The notes: generated by a model from the sequence alone, not told the origin. DNA of 53,314 nt from Bradyrhizobium sp. (GCF_030646015.1 NZ_JAUSLT010000142.1:1-53314), one strand, 5' to 3'; positions 8,498-17,224 are shown, counted from the first letter of the stretch. Program-made: numbers and translations.

Positions 8498-9071
8498 CTA
8501 GTTAGCGAGTTTTACTTTCTTCTGCATTTCCCTTTCGGCAAGCGCGACGAAACGCGCAAGCTCATGATAGCGGTTCGCTGCCGCAACGCCCGTTGCCCCA
8601 GCATAGCGAAGACGACACAGATCGGCATTAATCCGGATGGAATTCACCAAACGCTGCGGCGCGAACATGTTCGAGGCATACCGAAAGAGGCCGTCGAGTT
8701 CCCTTGCGTCCTCGCGGCCCATCTTTTCGATTTCGTGGCGCTCCAAAAAATCCAGGCCGCCGGTTTCCGCTCGCTTGATCTCGGCGCCAAACCGAATCGT
8801 CGATCCAGCGCCGGATCGCGCTTTCCAACTCGGCTCGCTTCGGAAGCTGGGTGGCCTCGGTCATGGTTTCGATTTGCAAGACAAGCGTGAGCGCCCGCCG
8901 GCGAGCGACGCGAAAGTCGCTGGTCCGAAGGCTGCGAATAAGCTCGCCCGAGAGCCCGCAAGCGGCAAGACGCTTGGGCCATTTCCACCGCAAAAACCAT
9001 GTATGGCCGCGGAGCCGCAGATAGGAAGGTATTGGAATTTCAGGCTCCCGTGGACCATCATGGTGGACCAT
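8498..9071 (-). pseudogene. Integrase relic with large internal deletion (DUF6538-type tyrosine recombinase)
   Basis: The N-terminal part (RGHTWFLRWKWPKRLA, then SGELIRSLRTSDFRVARRRA) and the C-terminal part (RLVNSIRINADLCRLRYAG, then ELARFVALAEREMQKK) match the two ends of the intact 623-residue integrase at 28208-30079. More than 400 internal residues, including all catalytic positions, are missing. The join lies near 8640-8665, and a frameshift near 8745-8770 separates the two parts. It therefore cannot act as a recombinase. It marks an older integration event at the left edge of the accessory region, with the integrase on the opposite strand to the intact copy. Confidence 0.85.
9050..9070 (-). 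repeat. TGGTCCAC direct-repeat pair, 13-bp period
   Basis: On the minus strand TGGTCCAC occurs twice with a 5-nt spacer, at the 5' end of the integrase relic. The same pair with the same spacing precedes the intact integrase (28176-28196) and occurs near the tRNA (31021-31041). It is a candidate binding site for the integrase or its directionality factor. Confidence 0.6.
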
Positions 9072-9293
9072 CGGCTGCCGGAGTTGAGAGCGGTCGATCT
9101 AATGCGTTACTGCGGCTCAGTTATTTCGGAGTCTGGCTGCCCTTTCTGGATACATATCGAACCATGTGCCACGCTCCCGAGCCGGCTTTTCGGCAGATTT
9201 TGGAGGCTATGCGGGAGATAAGTTTTGCCGCATAGCAATAGAGGGATATGGGTCGGCGTTGGGCGGAACGTGTCCGCTCCGCCCCGGCCGATT

Positions 9294-9929
9294 TCAGAGG
9301 TCAACTTGTTCCGAGATTGAAAGTGCGTCATCGACCTCAATGCCGAGATATCGGACGGTGCTCTCAATCTTCGTATGGCCAAGCAATAGCTGTACGGCGC
9401 GCAGGTTTCCGGTACGGCGATAAATTAGTGTCGCCTTTGTCCGCCTGAGGGAATGAGTGCCGAAAAGGTGTGGGTCCAGCCCTATACTGACAATCCATTC
9501 AGATAACAGCCGGGCATACTGCCTTGTGGTCATGCATTGCCCCACACCACGCGACGATGTGAACAGAAACTCGCCGGGCTTCTTGCCGACCGTTCTTATG
9601 TATTCGTCCACGGCCATGCGGGTATGTTCCGTCAATTCAAACCGGACGGGTCGCCCGGTCTTTTTCTGCCGAACGGTTGCCCGATCGACGGAATAGCCAT
9701 TTGGCGCAACGTCCTCCACCCTTAGGGCGACGACATCACAACCCCGCAACTTGCTGTCGATGGCCAGATTGAACATGGCCAGATCACGGATTCTCTGGTC
9801 GATCTGGAGCTTGGTCCGGATCGACCATACGTGTTTCTGCCGCAGTGGCGGCTTGGCCCCAATCAGCTTTCCTTTGTTCCAAGGTATCCGCCTGGGGGTG
9901 GGCAGCGAAAAATTGGCGTTGTCTTGCAT
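9294..9929 (-). CDS. Short tyrosine recombinase/integrase
   Basis: This 211-residue protein is essentially a catalytic domain. Tyrosine-recombinase residues can be followed: Arg in KLRGCDV, Lys in RQKKTGRP, HSLRR, GH in LLLGHTKIE and the nucleophile Tyr in STVRYLGIE. There is no full N-terminal core-binding domain, only about 45 residues before the first helix, as in the short integrases found in rhizobial islands. AGAGGAG lies 7 nt before the ATG at 9929. The gene appears intact and could mobilise part of this region. It lies between the integrase relic and a methyltransferase, all on the minus strand. Confidence 0.9.
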   Translation of the reverse strand: MQDNANFSLPTPRRIPWNKGKLIGAKPPLRQKHVWSIRTKLQIDQRIRDLAMFNLAIDSKLRGCDVVALRVEDVAPNGYSVDRATVRQKKTGRPVRFELTEHTRMAVDEYIRTVGKKPGEFLFTSSRGVGQCMTTRQYARLLSEWIVSIGLDPHLFGTHSLRRTKATLIYRRTGNLRAVQLLLGHTKIESTVRYLGIEVDDALSISEQVDL

Positions 9930-10019
9930 GGTCGCACTCCTCTGGTTGTAGGGGAGGATGACCTTGCCTTGGATACCAGAAGCCTTTGAAATAGTGTCCG
10001 CTTTCAGGGAATAGCGACC

Positions 10020-10085
10020 ATTTCAAGATTTTAGCGAGCGCTGGCCGCGACGCGAATGACCCGAAGCAGACATCTGCTACCTGGG
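10020..10085. repeat. Diverged intergenic repeat remnant
   Basis: It contains GACGCGAATGACCCGAAGC, shared almost exactly with 18219-18236 (GACGCGAATGACCCAGAGC) and partly with 19866-19882. It appears to be a relic of a dispersed noncoding repeat family of the Bradyrhizobium group. Confidence 0.5.
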
Positions 10086-10865
10086 CCGACGTCCCCTTAT
10101 CGCATGAGCGTGCGCACTATAGGTGATGCGACCATCGGCATCCGCCGGTAGACGTGCACGTACCCGCGAGATGAGCATCTCGACATCTGCGGATGTCATA
10201 GTTGCAACTGTAGGCCGAAGCGCAGGAGACTTAAGATTTGTCGTCCAGAAATCGTCGAAATTTGCAAAAGTCCGGTTCACTGTAATTTCTCGGGTTTGCA
10301 CGTCCTCAAGACCTGCGCCGATCCACAAGTCTCGTAATGCTTCCATTCGGGACGCATCCATTCGTGGTGGGCGCGTTGGTACAATGCCCATTGCCTGTAT
10401 CTCGGAGTGGATTGGATCGAGCGGAGATCTGCCACCCGCCATGTCCCACATGTAGGTCACAACTGCCCCGCCGGGGACAACTACCCGAACCATTTCGCTG
10501 ACGCCCTTCGCGGGATCCGGAACGAACACAAGGACCAATGCCATCACAGCCGCATCGAAGCTGCTGTCGGCGAAAGGCAGGGCCATGGCATCGCCCTGGT
10601 GAAACTTTGCCAGGCGCGACGCAGGTCGGGTACGTGCAAACGCGAGCTGCTCTTCGGATGGATCGATCCCCTGGACCTCCGCGGGGCTACATCGCTCGAC
10701 CAACAGTTCAGTGAAGGCCCCGTTGCCGCAACCGATGTCGATCCACCGCAAACCTAAGGGAGGCGCTAACCAATCAAGGAATATCTCTCCAGCGGACCGG
10801 CTCCAAATTCCCATCATTTGCTCGTAGCTGGCTCCATCGTCGAAGCGAATTTGCTGTTCTGCCAT
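10077..10865 (-). CDS. Class I SAM-dependent methyltransferase
   Basis: This is a 262-residue Rossmann methyltransferase. The SAM-binding glycine loop is WIDIGCGNGAFTE, followed by GIDPSEEQLAFAR (acidic motif II), GDAMALPF and a VVVPGGAVVTYMWD motif, as in UbiE/Methyltransf_11 proteins. The start at 10865 (MAEQQIRFDDGASY) is chosen because similarity to the family begins there; an upstream in-frame extension reaches 11111 but reads through a repeat remnant. The substrate cannot be told. It is transcribed away from the XRE gene and is probably cargo of the accessory region. Confidence 0.88.
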   Translation of the reverse strand: MAEQQIRFDDGASYEQMMGIWSRSAGEIFLDWLAPPLGLRWIDIGCGNGAFTELLVERCSPAEVQGIDPSEEQLAFARTRPASRLAKFHQGDAMALPFADSSFDAAVMALVLVFVPDPAKGVSEMVRVVVPGGAVVTYMWDMAGGRSPLDPIHSEIQAMGIVPTRPPRMDASRMEALRDLWIGAGLEDVQTREITVNRTFANFDDFWTTNLKSPALRPTVATMTSADVEMLISRVRARLPADADGRITYSAHAHAIRGRRPR

Positions 10866-10957
10866 TTGATTTCCCACCCCAATGACGATCCTTGGCAGAT
10901 GACATTCTGCAAAAAAAGCAGGGCTTGGGAAGCCAAGGGATGCGCCTTGATGTCTCC

Positions 10958-11052
10958 TTCTGGCACTTAGCGACATATTGCACCGCCAAACGATTGCGGT
11001 CGCTAACGGGGGATAGCGGAAGTCGACGGGCGGTCGCCTGTTGCTGAGGGCG
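10958..11052. repeat. Diverged intergenic repeat remnant (TGGCACTTAG type)
   Basis: It contains TGGCACTTAGCGACAT, related to 19791-19806 (TTGGCACTTAACCGACAT) and 26365-26380 (TGGCACTTAGCGTCAT). Short spurious frames cross it. I see no gene in 10866-11110. Confidence 0.45.
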
Positions 11053-11111
11053 GCGCCGATGTCCCTCGCATTAGAGCGCGTCGCGACAGCCTCCGAGGTC
11101 ACTCTGTACAC

Positions 11112-11166
11112 TGTTTAGTGGATTGTTGACAGTCGCGCGAATCGCGTGTAAATAGACAACTAAACA
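11112..11166 (+). promoter_or_regulatory. XRE promoter flanked by an inverted repeat
   Basis: TTGACA (11126-11131) and TAAATA (11149-11154) are 17 nt apart and form a near-consensus sigma-70 promoter. TGTTTAGT (11112-11119) and its exact complement ACTAAACA (11159-11166) bracket the promoter, one upstream of -35 and one at the expected transcript start. This is the arrangement expected for autorepression by the downstream XRE protein, possibly with looping. Confidence 0.7.
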
Positions 11167-11185
11167 ATTGACGAAAGAGGTCAGC

Positions 11186-11539
11186 ATGGTCAGCGGGAGG
11201 GAAAAATTCGGGGCATTTATTCGCCGCGAGCGGGAAGGCAAGGAGATCGGTTTGCGCGAAATGGCGAAGATCATCGGGGTCAGTCCGACCTACCTTTCGA
11301 AGGTCGAACGGGATGAGTTCCCGCCGCCTGCTGAGGACAAGGTGAAGGCGATCGCCAAGATTATCGGGTGCGACACCGACGATCTGCTGGCGCGGGCCGG
11401 TAGGGTGTCTACCGACATCTCGGACATCATCAAACGCCATCCGATTGAACTGGCAGCGCTCTTGCGGACCACCAAAGGCCTAACGGCCGATGCCATCGCC
11501 CGGCTCGCCCGACATGCACGGAAGACGCAGGACGAGTGA
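11186..11539 (+). CDS. XRE-family HTH regulator
   Basis: This is a 117-residue DNA-binding protein. The helix-turn-helix (residues about 5-65) reads LREMAKIIGVSPTYLSKVER, a classic Cro/CI-type HTH, followed by a second hydrophobic segment (DIIKRHPIELAALLRT). The ATG at 11186 is chosen because GAAAGAGG lies just upstream; a TTG at 11168 overlaps the promoter palindrome. The ImmA/IrrE-like protease gene follows after 48 nt. Such pairs act as a repressor and the protease that inactivates it in mobile elements. It probably represses its own promoter through the TGTTTAGT/ACTAAACA sites. Confidence 0.9.
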   Translation: MVSGREKFGAFIRREREGKEIGLREMAKIIGVSPTYLSKVERDEFPPPAEDKVKAIAKIIGCDTDDLLARAGRVSTDISDIIKRHPIELAALLRTTKGLTADAIARLARHARKTQDE

Positions 11540-11587
11540 TGGCGTAGGCGACAGCTTGGCCGATGCAGATGAGAGGATGACAACCTG

Positions 11588-12361
11588 ATGCCCAAGAAAG
11601 TGCCATACCTTGAAGAAGAACAGATTGAGCGCGATGCTGCGGCGCTCTTGGCTGAATATGCGGAGGCGCGCAACGTGGTGATCGCGCCGCCGATCCCCAT
11701 CGAGGACATAGTCGAGAAGCATTTGAGGCTCGGCATCGAGTTCGACGACATGCACCGGTTGCTCCGCGTGCCGCGCTCCGGCCTCGGTCTTGATCCCGAC
11801 ATCCTCGGGTTGATTTGGTTCGATGATCGTCGCATCGTCATCGACGAGAGCCTCGATCCCGAGGAGAACCCGGCGAAAGAGGGCCGTTATCGCTTCACGC
11901 TGGCGCACGAGGGTGGCGGACATTGGCGGCTGCACCGTCACCTGTTCACCAAGGACCCGGCACAGGTCTCCTTGTTCAACGAGCCGGCCCCGCCATCGGT
12001 CGTTTGCCGTTCGAGCCAAGCGAAAGAACCCATCGAATGGCAGGCGGATTTCTATGCTTCGTGCCTGCTGATGCCGCGCAAGCTGGTCATGGCCGCATGG
12101 GATGAGATTTTCCCGGATCGCAAGCCCAGAGTGCTACGATCTGAGATGCCTATAATGCACCCATATGTTGAAATTGAGCGGATGACGGATGAGTTTGGAA
12201 ATCCGATCGGTGCTGCGGATGACTATGTTCTGGAGAATTTTGCTCGACCTTTTGCCGAGCAGTTCATGGTTTCGCCGATTGCCATGCGCATCCGACTGGA
12301 GAAGCTCGGCCTGCTGCATCGCGTGGTTCCGCTCCAGCGCGTCCTTGTCGGCGGGGCATAG
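11588..12361 (+). CDS. ImmA/IrrE-family metallopeptidase
   Basis: This 257-residue protein is the likely protease partner of the upstream XRE regulator, which it would cleave to induce the element. The predicted zinc site is at residues 107-112, reading HEGGGH inside FTLAHEGGGHWRLH. The canonical form is HExxH, so there is one extra residue between Glu and the second His. The flanking family pattern (DERRIVIDES-like strand, EWQADFYASCLLMP) is well preserved. The E-A/Q-F segment EWQADFYAS supplies the third ligand region. The extra residue may be a subfamily variant rather than a defect. Confidence 0.85.
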   Translation: MPKKVPYLEEEQIERDAAALLAEYAEARNVVIAPPIPIEDIVEKHLRLGIEFDDMHRLLRVPRSGLGLDPDILGLIWFDDRRIVIDESLDPEENPAKEGRYRFTLAHEGGGHWRLHRHLFTKDPAQVSLFNEPAPPSVVCRSSQAKEPIEWQADFYASCLLMPRKLVMAAWDEIFPDRKPRVLRSEMPIMHPYVEIERMTDEFGNPIGAADDYVLENFARPFAEQFMVSPIAMRIRLEKLGLLHRVVPLQRVLVGGA

Positions 12362-12388
12362 GCTCCCCTTTTTTGAGGAGATCGTAAA

Positions 12389-12652
12389 GTGTCAACTGGA
12401 CAGGGAATAAAAATGGCGGGGGGCAGAGCCGGGTTCGAGACACGCGACTTCTACCTCGCCTGCTTTCTGCGATGCACAGGCTACGACCTTATCGACCTGC
12501 GCGCCGAAGGCCGTCGCAAGGTTTTTGTCTTCCGCGATCGACCGACGCGCCGCAACGACGTGCTGGCCTTTTACGGCCAGGGCGCCGCTGTCCCACCACT
12601 GGCGTTCTCCACAACCATCAAGGACATGAAGGCTCTGTTGCACAATGCATAA
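12389..12652 (+). CDS. DUF5659-like small protein
   Basis: This is an 87-residue protein with the pattern FETRDFYLACFLRCTGYDLI, then KVFVFRDRPTRRNDVLAFY, which I recognise as the DUF5659 type found in phage and island gene clusters. Its function is unknown. A GAGGAG ribosome binding site 7 nt upstream supports the GTG at 12389. The next gene overlaps its end by 8 nt, so the two are co-translated. It lies between the XRE/ImmA pair and the replication-like module. Confidence 0.7.
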   Translation: MSTGQGIKMAGGRAGFETRDFYLACFLRCTGYDLIDLRAEGRRKVFVFRDRPTRRNDVLAFYGQGAAVPPLAFSTTIKDMKALLHNA

Positions 12653-12866
12653 CGAACCAAACCAAGCGGACGCCGAACAGTCCGGCGGACCGCAATTCCG
12701 CGAGGCATTCGATCGCCTCGTGCAGATCGTCCTCGATGGGCTCCGGCATGGTCATTTTCGGTGTGCGATTTCGGGCGGCATCGGGAAGGGTAACCGGCGC
12801 GAACTCGTGATCGAGGCCGGCAAGTCGCACAAGTTCACAATCCCTGAGGAAGAACTGCCGCGCTGA
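12645..12866 (+). CDS. Small hypothetical protein of the island module
   Basis: This is a 73-residue protein of unknown function. The core, FREAFDRLVQIVLDGLRHGHF, then GKGNRRELVIEAGKSHKFTIP, has regular secondary-structure character and no signal or membrane segment. It overlaps the previous gene by 8 nt, and together they form an operon with the downstream primase-helicase. Confidence 0.65.
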   Translation: MHNEPNQADAEQSGGPQFREAFDRLVQIVLDGLRHGHFRCAISGGIGKGNRRELVIEAGKSHKFTIPEEELPR

Positions 12867-13002
12867 CGCGGCAAAGAAAACGGCGATCCCTGTGATTGGG
12901 ACGCTCGAAGATGCAAATCACGTAGGGCCAGTGTCATCGGTGGGATTCCGAGACCGGAGGCCAGGAGCACGGAGCGGCGAGCAACCGCCCGTGAGGTCTT
13001 CG

Positions 13003-13245
13003 GTGAAAACTTCGCACGCAGCAAACGACAACCTGAAAGATGAACTGATCTGGCGCACCCGGGAGGTCTGGCGGCCACGCCATGGTCGCGATCTCAGTCC
13101 CGAGGACGCCCGGCAGATCGCCACAAACATCACGGGTTTCTTCTCTGTCCTGGCCGAATGGTCACGGGCGGAGGTGCCCACACCAGCGAATGACACCGGC
13201 ATGCCAGTCGCCTCCGATGACGAGGAGGTGCGCCATGACCCTTGA
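13003..13245 (+). CDS. Small hypothetical protein upstream of primase-helicase
   Basis: From the GTG at 13003 the protein has 80 residues. GAGG lies about 7 nt upstream, and the composition becomes protein-like only after that point; an in-frame GTG at 12892 would add 37 low-quality residues. The segment LIWRTREVWRPRHGRDLSPE, then DARQIATNITGFFSVLAEW, is helical and recurs in rhizobial island modules as I remember them. Its 3' end overlaps the primase-helicase start by 11 nt. The function is unknown. Confidence 0.65.
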   Translation: MKTSHAANDNLKDELIWRTREVWRPRHGRDLSPEDARQIATNITGFFSVLAEWSRAEVPTPANDTGMPVASDDEEVRHDP

Positions 13246-15832
13246 GAATATTGAGGCGGCAACGCCGCTAGACGCGCGGACAGTTTCTCCAACCGAACCG
13301 GTGGAAGCCGGTAAAGGCGGCGAAGGCGGTGATTCCCAGATCACGAATGCCGAATTCGTCACTGCGGTGTTTCCGCGCCTGCCCGAAGGAGCCTTTGTGG
13401 CCGTCTCCTCAAAGAGCGGCGACCCCAGTATTGGCGGCTGGCCTGCCCACCGTTTTAATCTTCCCACAGACACCCTTTCGGCAGAGACCAACAACTACTT
13501 CGGCTGTTCGAGCTTCTACCCCGGCGATGACGGCTCGTTTAAGGCGCGCAAAGCCCAATTTGCCGCCTGCCATTTTCTGATGCTCGATGATTTGGGGACC
13601 AAGGTTCCGCTAAATCGGCTGGACGGATTTGAGTTGTCATGGTTGATCGAGACGAGTCCCGGAAATCATCAAGGCGGGATCATTCTCGCTGAGCCGATCA
13701 CCGACGGCGCGGTGGCCGTGCGTTTACTCGATGCGGTGATTGACGCGGGTCTATGTGATGCGGGCGCAACAGGGCCATTGAGCCGCTGGGCGCGTCTGCC
13801 GGTGGCGATTAACGGCAAGCCGAAATATGCCGGCGAAGACGGCGCGCCGTTTCAGTGCCGCCTGCTCGAATGGCGACCCGACAACCGCTACACGCCGCAA
13901 GAGATCGTCGAGCGGCTGCAATTGGAACTTGCGCCGGCTGGTAGGCCCAAGAAAACCGCGAAACCATCAGTGTCGCCTGACGGCGCATCGCACGGCATTG
14001 GCAATGATATCGACGATGTGCTGACGCCTAAAGCGGCGGAGAATCCGGTCGTTGCGGCCCTCAAAGCACGTGGGCTGTACAAAACGCCCCTGGGCTCCGG
14101 GAAGCACGATATAACCTGTCCGTGGCGGCATGAGCACACCGACGAGTTGGACACCGGTGCGGCGTATTTTGAGCCCGACGAGCTATATCCTGTGGGCGGC
14201 TTTTGCTGCCAGCACTCCCATCGCGACAGGTTCCACATTCGGGCTCTCCTTGAATTCCTCGGCGTGTGCAACGCTCAGGCACGGCACAAGCCGCTCATCC
14301 GAGTTGTGTCAGGCGACCTGCATCGCGTTGTTGATGCGGCGGAAAAGGAACTGGCAAACCGTGGGCGACATTATCAGGCCGGTGGCTTGATTGTTTCCGT
14401 TTCAACCGACCCAACTTGCGGCGATCCTTCGATTGTGCCGACCAGCGCACCGGCACTGACTCGTGAACTTTCAGTTGCGGCCACCTGGGAAAAATACGAC
14501 GGGCGCGCGGAAGACTGGGTCCGCTGTGATCCGCCGGCGCGGCACGCAGGGATCCTTTTTGACGCGCAAAACTTCCGCTACTTGCCGCCATTGGCTGGCG
14601 TCGCTCGTCAACCATACTTTCGGGAGTCTGATGGCGAACTCATCAAGCAGCCGGGCTACGACAAGATGGCACAGCGTTTCGGTGTGTTCGATGCGCGGCA
14701 ATTTGTTGTCCCCGAACCGACCCTCGAAGCGGCGCGGTTGGCGCTAACCTTGCTCGAAGACTTGCTTATTGAGTTTCACTTCGTGGATGACACCGATAGG
14801 GCGGCGGCCATAGCGGCTATTTTCACCGCAGTCGTGCGTCCCACGCTGGCTTATGCACCGGCATTTCACGTCAGAGCGCCGGTATTCGGTAGCGGCAAGA
14901 CCTACCTGTGCGAACTGATTGGCGCATTCGCGGGTCCGGGCGGGAACGCCAAGGTGAGCTATCCGACGACCTCGGAGGAAGCCACCAAGGTCATTCTGTC
15001 CTTGCTGCTGACCAGCCCTGCGGTCATCGAATTTGATGACATGGACACGGACTGGATACCGCACGGCACCATCAAGCGGATGCTGACGGCGGAGCACATC
15101 ACCGACCGAATTTTAGGCGTCAGCAAGACCGCGACAGTCAGTACCCGCACCCTGTTTCTGGGTTCGGGGAACAACGTCGGCCCGATCCGCGATCTGCTGC
15201 GCCGCGTGCTGACAATTCATATTGACCCACGCTGTGCGACACCGGCAACGATCTCCTACAAAGGTTTTCCGGTCGATAAGGTGCGCCAGCGGCGCGGCGC
15301 CTACGTTGCTGCAGTGCTGACGATAATTCTGGCATGGCGGAGGGCCGGTTCGCCGCGTGCTGAGGTGGACAGCATCGTCACGTTCGGTGGCGCGTGGTCA
15401 GACTATTGCCGATATCCACTGATGTGGCTCGGGCACCCCGATCCTGCGACAGCACTGCTGGAACAGGTCCGCCATGATCCCGACGGCGATGCACTTAGTG
15501 GGTTGATGACCGAATGGCATGCCGCATTCGGCTCGGCCCCAACCACGGTGCGCAAGGCGGTCGAGGCAGCGCTTTATAACCATTCAAATCTGCTCGATGC
15601 GATGCGCGAATTCCCGGTTGACGAGCGTGGGGAAATCAATCGCTCGAAACTCGGCTGGCTCCTGAAGAAGAACGTTAACCGGATCGTCGGTGGCTTTGAG
15701 TTCCAGCAGGCAGAAGCCGACGGGCGCACGGCATGGCGTGTTGTGGCAGTCAAAACACCGCCTTTAACGCCTTCGCCGCCTTCCGCTCCCCTGGTTGAGG
15801 AAACTGTCACGGTCTGGAGTGGGAGGATATGA
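13235..15832 (+). CDS. Primase-helicase-like replication protein of an integrative element
   Basis: The protein has 865 residues from the ATG at 13235, which is preceded by GAGGAGG. Residues about 45-260 resemble a RepB-like DNA primase domain (LDDLGTKVPL, then LIETSPGNHQ, then LSRWARLPVAIN). A zinc-binding patch begins near residue 295 (CPWRHEH, then CCQHSH). The C-terminal part is a P-loop ATPase with FGSGKT near residue 553, Walker B VIEFDDMD near 598, a sensor-like FLGSGNN and a following RDLLRRV arginine. The likely role is priming and unwinding of an excised circular element. Smaller genes overlap it at both ends (11 nt and 4 nt), so the module is an operon. I infer function from architecture only. 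Confidence 0.8.
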   Translation: MTLENIEAATPLDARTVSPTEPVEAGKGGEGGDSQITNAEFVTAVFPRLPEGAFVAVSSKSGDPSIGGWPAHRFNLPTDTLSAETNNYFGCSSFYPGDDGSFKARKAQFAACHFLMLDDLGTKVPLNRLDGFELSWLIETSPGNHQGGIILAEPITDGAVAVRLLDAVIDAGLCDAGATGPLSRWARLPVAINGKPKYAGEDGAPFQCRLLEWRPDNRYTPQEIVERLQLELAPAGRPKKTAKPSVSPDGASHGIGNDIDDVLTPKAAENPVVAALKARGLYKTPLGSGKHDITCPWRHEHTDELDTGAAYFEPDELYPVGGFCCQHSHRDRFHIRALLEFLGVCNAQARHKPLIRVVSGDLHRVVDAAEKELANRGRHYQAGGLIVSVSTDPTCGDPSIVPTSAPALTRELSVAATWEKYDGRAEDWVRCDPPARHAGILFDAQNFRYLPPLAGVARQPYFRESDGELIKQPGYDKMAQRFGVFDARQFVVPEPTLEAARLALTLLEDLLIEFHFVDDTDRAAAIAAIFTAVVRPTLAYAPAFHVRAPVFGSGKTYLCELIGAFAGPGGNAKVSYPTTSEEATKVILSLLLTSPAVIEFDDMDTDWIPHGTIKRMLTAEHITDRILGVSKTATVSTRTLFLGSGNNVGPIRDLLRRVLTIHIDPRCATPATISYKGFPVDKVRQRRGAYVAAVLTIILAWRRAGSPRAEVDSIVTFGGAWSDYCRYPLMWLGHPDPATALLEQVRHDPDGDALSGLMTEWHAAFGSAPTTVRKAVEAALYNHSNLLDAMREFPVDERGEINRSKLGWLLKKNVNRIVGGFEFQQAEADGRTAWRVVAVKTPPLTPSPPSAPLVEETVTVWSGRI

Positions 15833-16437
15833 GCGCGGCCAACGTCGTCAAGGAGGCCCGCGCCGCTGGCATCCAGCTAGGCGTCGACGACAATGACCTG
15901 GTGCTGGAGGCGCCTGTACCGCCGGCGGCGGCGGTGCTCGATGCGCTCTCCCGGTACAAGGCCGAGATCGTCACGCTGCTCCGGCACGGCCCGGACGGAT
16001 GGTCGGCCGAAGACTGGCAGGTTCTCTTTGACGAACGGGCGGGCATCGTCGAGTTCGATGGCGGGCAGTCGCGTCCGCAGGCCGATGTCCAGGCCTTTGC
16101 CTGTTGCATTGTCGATTGGCTGAACCGGAATCCTGAACGCTCGCCGGCCGGGCGCTGTCTCGCATGCGGCGATCGTGAACACGCCCACAATCCGCTGCTA
16201 CCTTACGGCGCCGAACCCAGCGGCCACGCCTGGCTGCACTCCCGCTGCTGGTCCGCCTGGTACGAGGCCCGGCAAGCCAAGGCTGTATCCGCGCTGAAGG
16301 CAATGGGAATCAGTGTGCCAGTCGTTCGCCGTATTAAGCGGGAGGAGCAGTTTAAACATCTGCCGTCGGATGCGACCAGAGAGACACGCACCTCGAAAAA
16401 CCAATTTGCCTCGCAGCGGCAAATCAACGGAGGCTGA
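15829..16437 (+). CDS. Protein with TubC_N-like docking domain and Cys-rich segment
   Basis: This is a 202-residue protein whose start (ATGA) overlaps the primase-helicase stop by 4 nt, with GGAGG just before it. Residues 1-52 follow the pattern of TubC N-terminal docking domains (VVKEARAAGIQLGVDDNDL, ending in YKAEIVTLL). Those domains are best known from NRPS/PKS megasynthase interfaces, but similar ones also occur in mobile-element proteins. A second part has CLACGDREH, then a later HSRCW, a possible metal site. It probably binds the replication protein or DNA. No enzyme motif is visible. Confidence 0.7.
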   Translation: MSAANVVKEARAAGIQLGVDDNDLVLEAPVPPAAAVLDALSRYKAEIVTLLRHGPDGWSAEDWQVLFDERAGIVEFDGGQSRPQADVQAFACCIVDWLNRNPERSPAGRCLACGDREHAHNPLLPYGAEPSGHAWLHSRCWSAWYEARQAKAVSALKAMGISVPVVRRIKREEQFKHLPSDATRETRTSKNQFASQRQINGG

Positions 16438-16582
16438 TCCATGTCGAACATCATCACCGGGAGGGTAATTCGAAACCGGAACTGATAGGGCGACTGCATG
16501 AGAAAGTTATTTGCCTTCAGGCGACAGTGTCAGATTTCCCAAGCGATTTCGATTATTCCTCGACGAAAAAATGGAGCAATAG

Positions 16583-17203
16583 ATGGCGCGTTACGCGGGC
16601 GGCGGCAAGAACACCGTCGAGGGTTGCCGATCGATCGACGTGCTGGAATGGCATCGGCGTGGCTATCTCCGAACGCCCCGGTGGTTCTCATGGGCCTGGA
16701 CCAGGGACGGCGAGCGGGTGGCGTCCATTAACGTCGAAACCCAACGCCATTCCGTTTCGCTGAAATACCGAAGCCGTTCGTATGGCGAGGGTTGGAACGA
16801 CGTCGAGCAGCGGATCACCATCGCGTGGACGCCGTGCCGGTTCGGTGGCGAACGGCCTTGGTTTGCGTGTTCGGTCGCTGCAAACGGAGTGTATTGCGGT
16901 CGCCGGGTCACGAAGCTGTACGGAGCCGGACGCCTGTTTGCCTGCCGTCACTGCTATCGGCTTGCCTATGCAAGCCAGCAGGAATCGGCCCATCAGCGCG
17001 GGCTAGGGAAATCCCAAAAGATCCGGATGCGGCTGGACGGCAGCGCGAGCATGCTTGAGGAGTTTCCCGACAAGCCAAAGGGCATGCACTGGCGGACCTA
17101 CGAGCGTTGGCGTCGCGTCCATGACGTAGCCGAAGAGCGATCGAACAGGGGCCTGATGGGCTTCGTAGAACGGCTGGGCCGCCGGACATCCGGGCGCGCC
17201 TAA
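16583..17203 (+). CDS. Hypothetical zinc-ribbon-like island protein
   Basis: This is a 206-residue protein of unknown function. A central Cys pattern (FACSVAANGVYCGRR, then LFACRHCYRLAYASQ) looks like a split zinc ribbon. The N-terminal region is rich in Trp and aromatic residues (EWHRRGYLRTPRWFSWAW). A GGAG ribosome binding site 7 nt upstream supports the ATG at 16583. I recognise this type as frequent in Bradyrhizobium genomic islands but know no function. The next gene follows 21 nt later on the same strand. Confidence 0.72.
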   Translation: MARYAGGGKNTVEGCRSIDVLEWHRRGYLRTPRWFSWAWTRDGERVASINVETQRHSVSLKYRSRSYGEGWNDVEQRITIAWTPCRFGGERPWFACSVAANGVYCGRRVTKLYGAGRLFACRHCYRLAYASQQESAHQRGLGKSQKIRMRLDGSASMLEEFPDKPKGMHWRTYERWRRVHDVAEERSNRGLMGFVERLGRRTSGRA

Positions 17204-17224
17204 AATTGAACGAGGAAATTGACG

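Noticed and set aside
13082..13234. Upstream extension of the primase-helicase frame
   Set aside because: The extension reads another frame of the preceding small gene. GAGGAGG and the ATG at 13235 mark the start.
16498..16763. Two short plus-strand frames before the zinc-ribbon-like gene
   Set aside because: They overlap the real gene out of frame and lack ribosome binding sites and protein-like composition.
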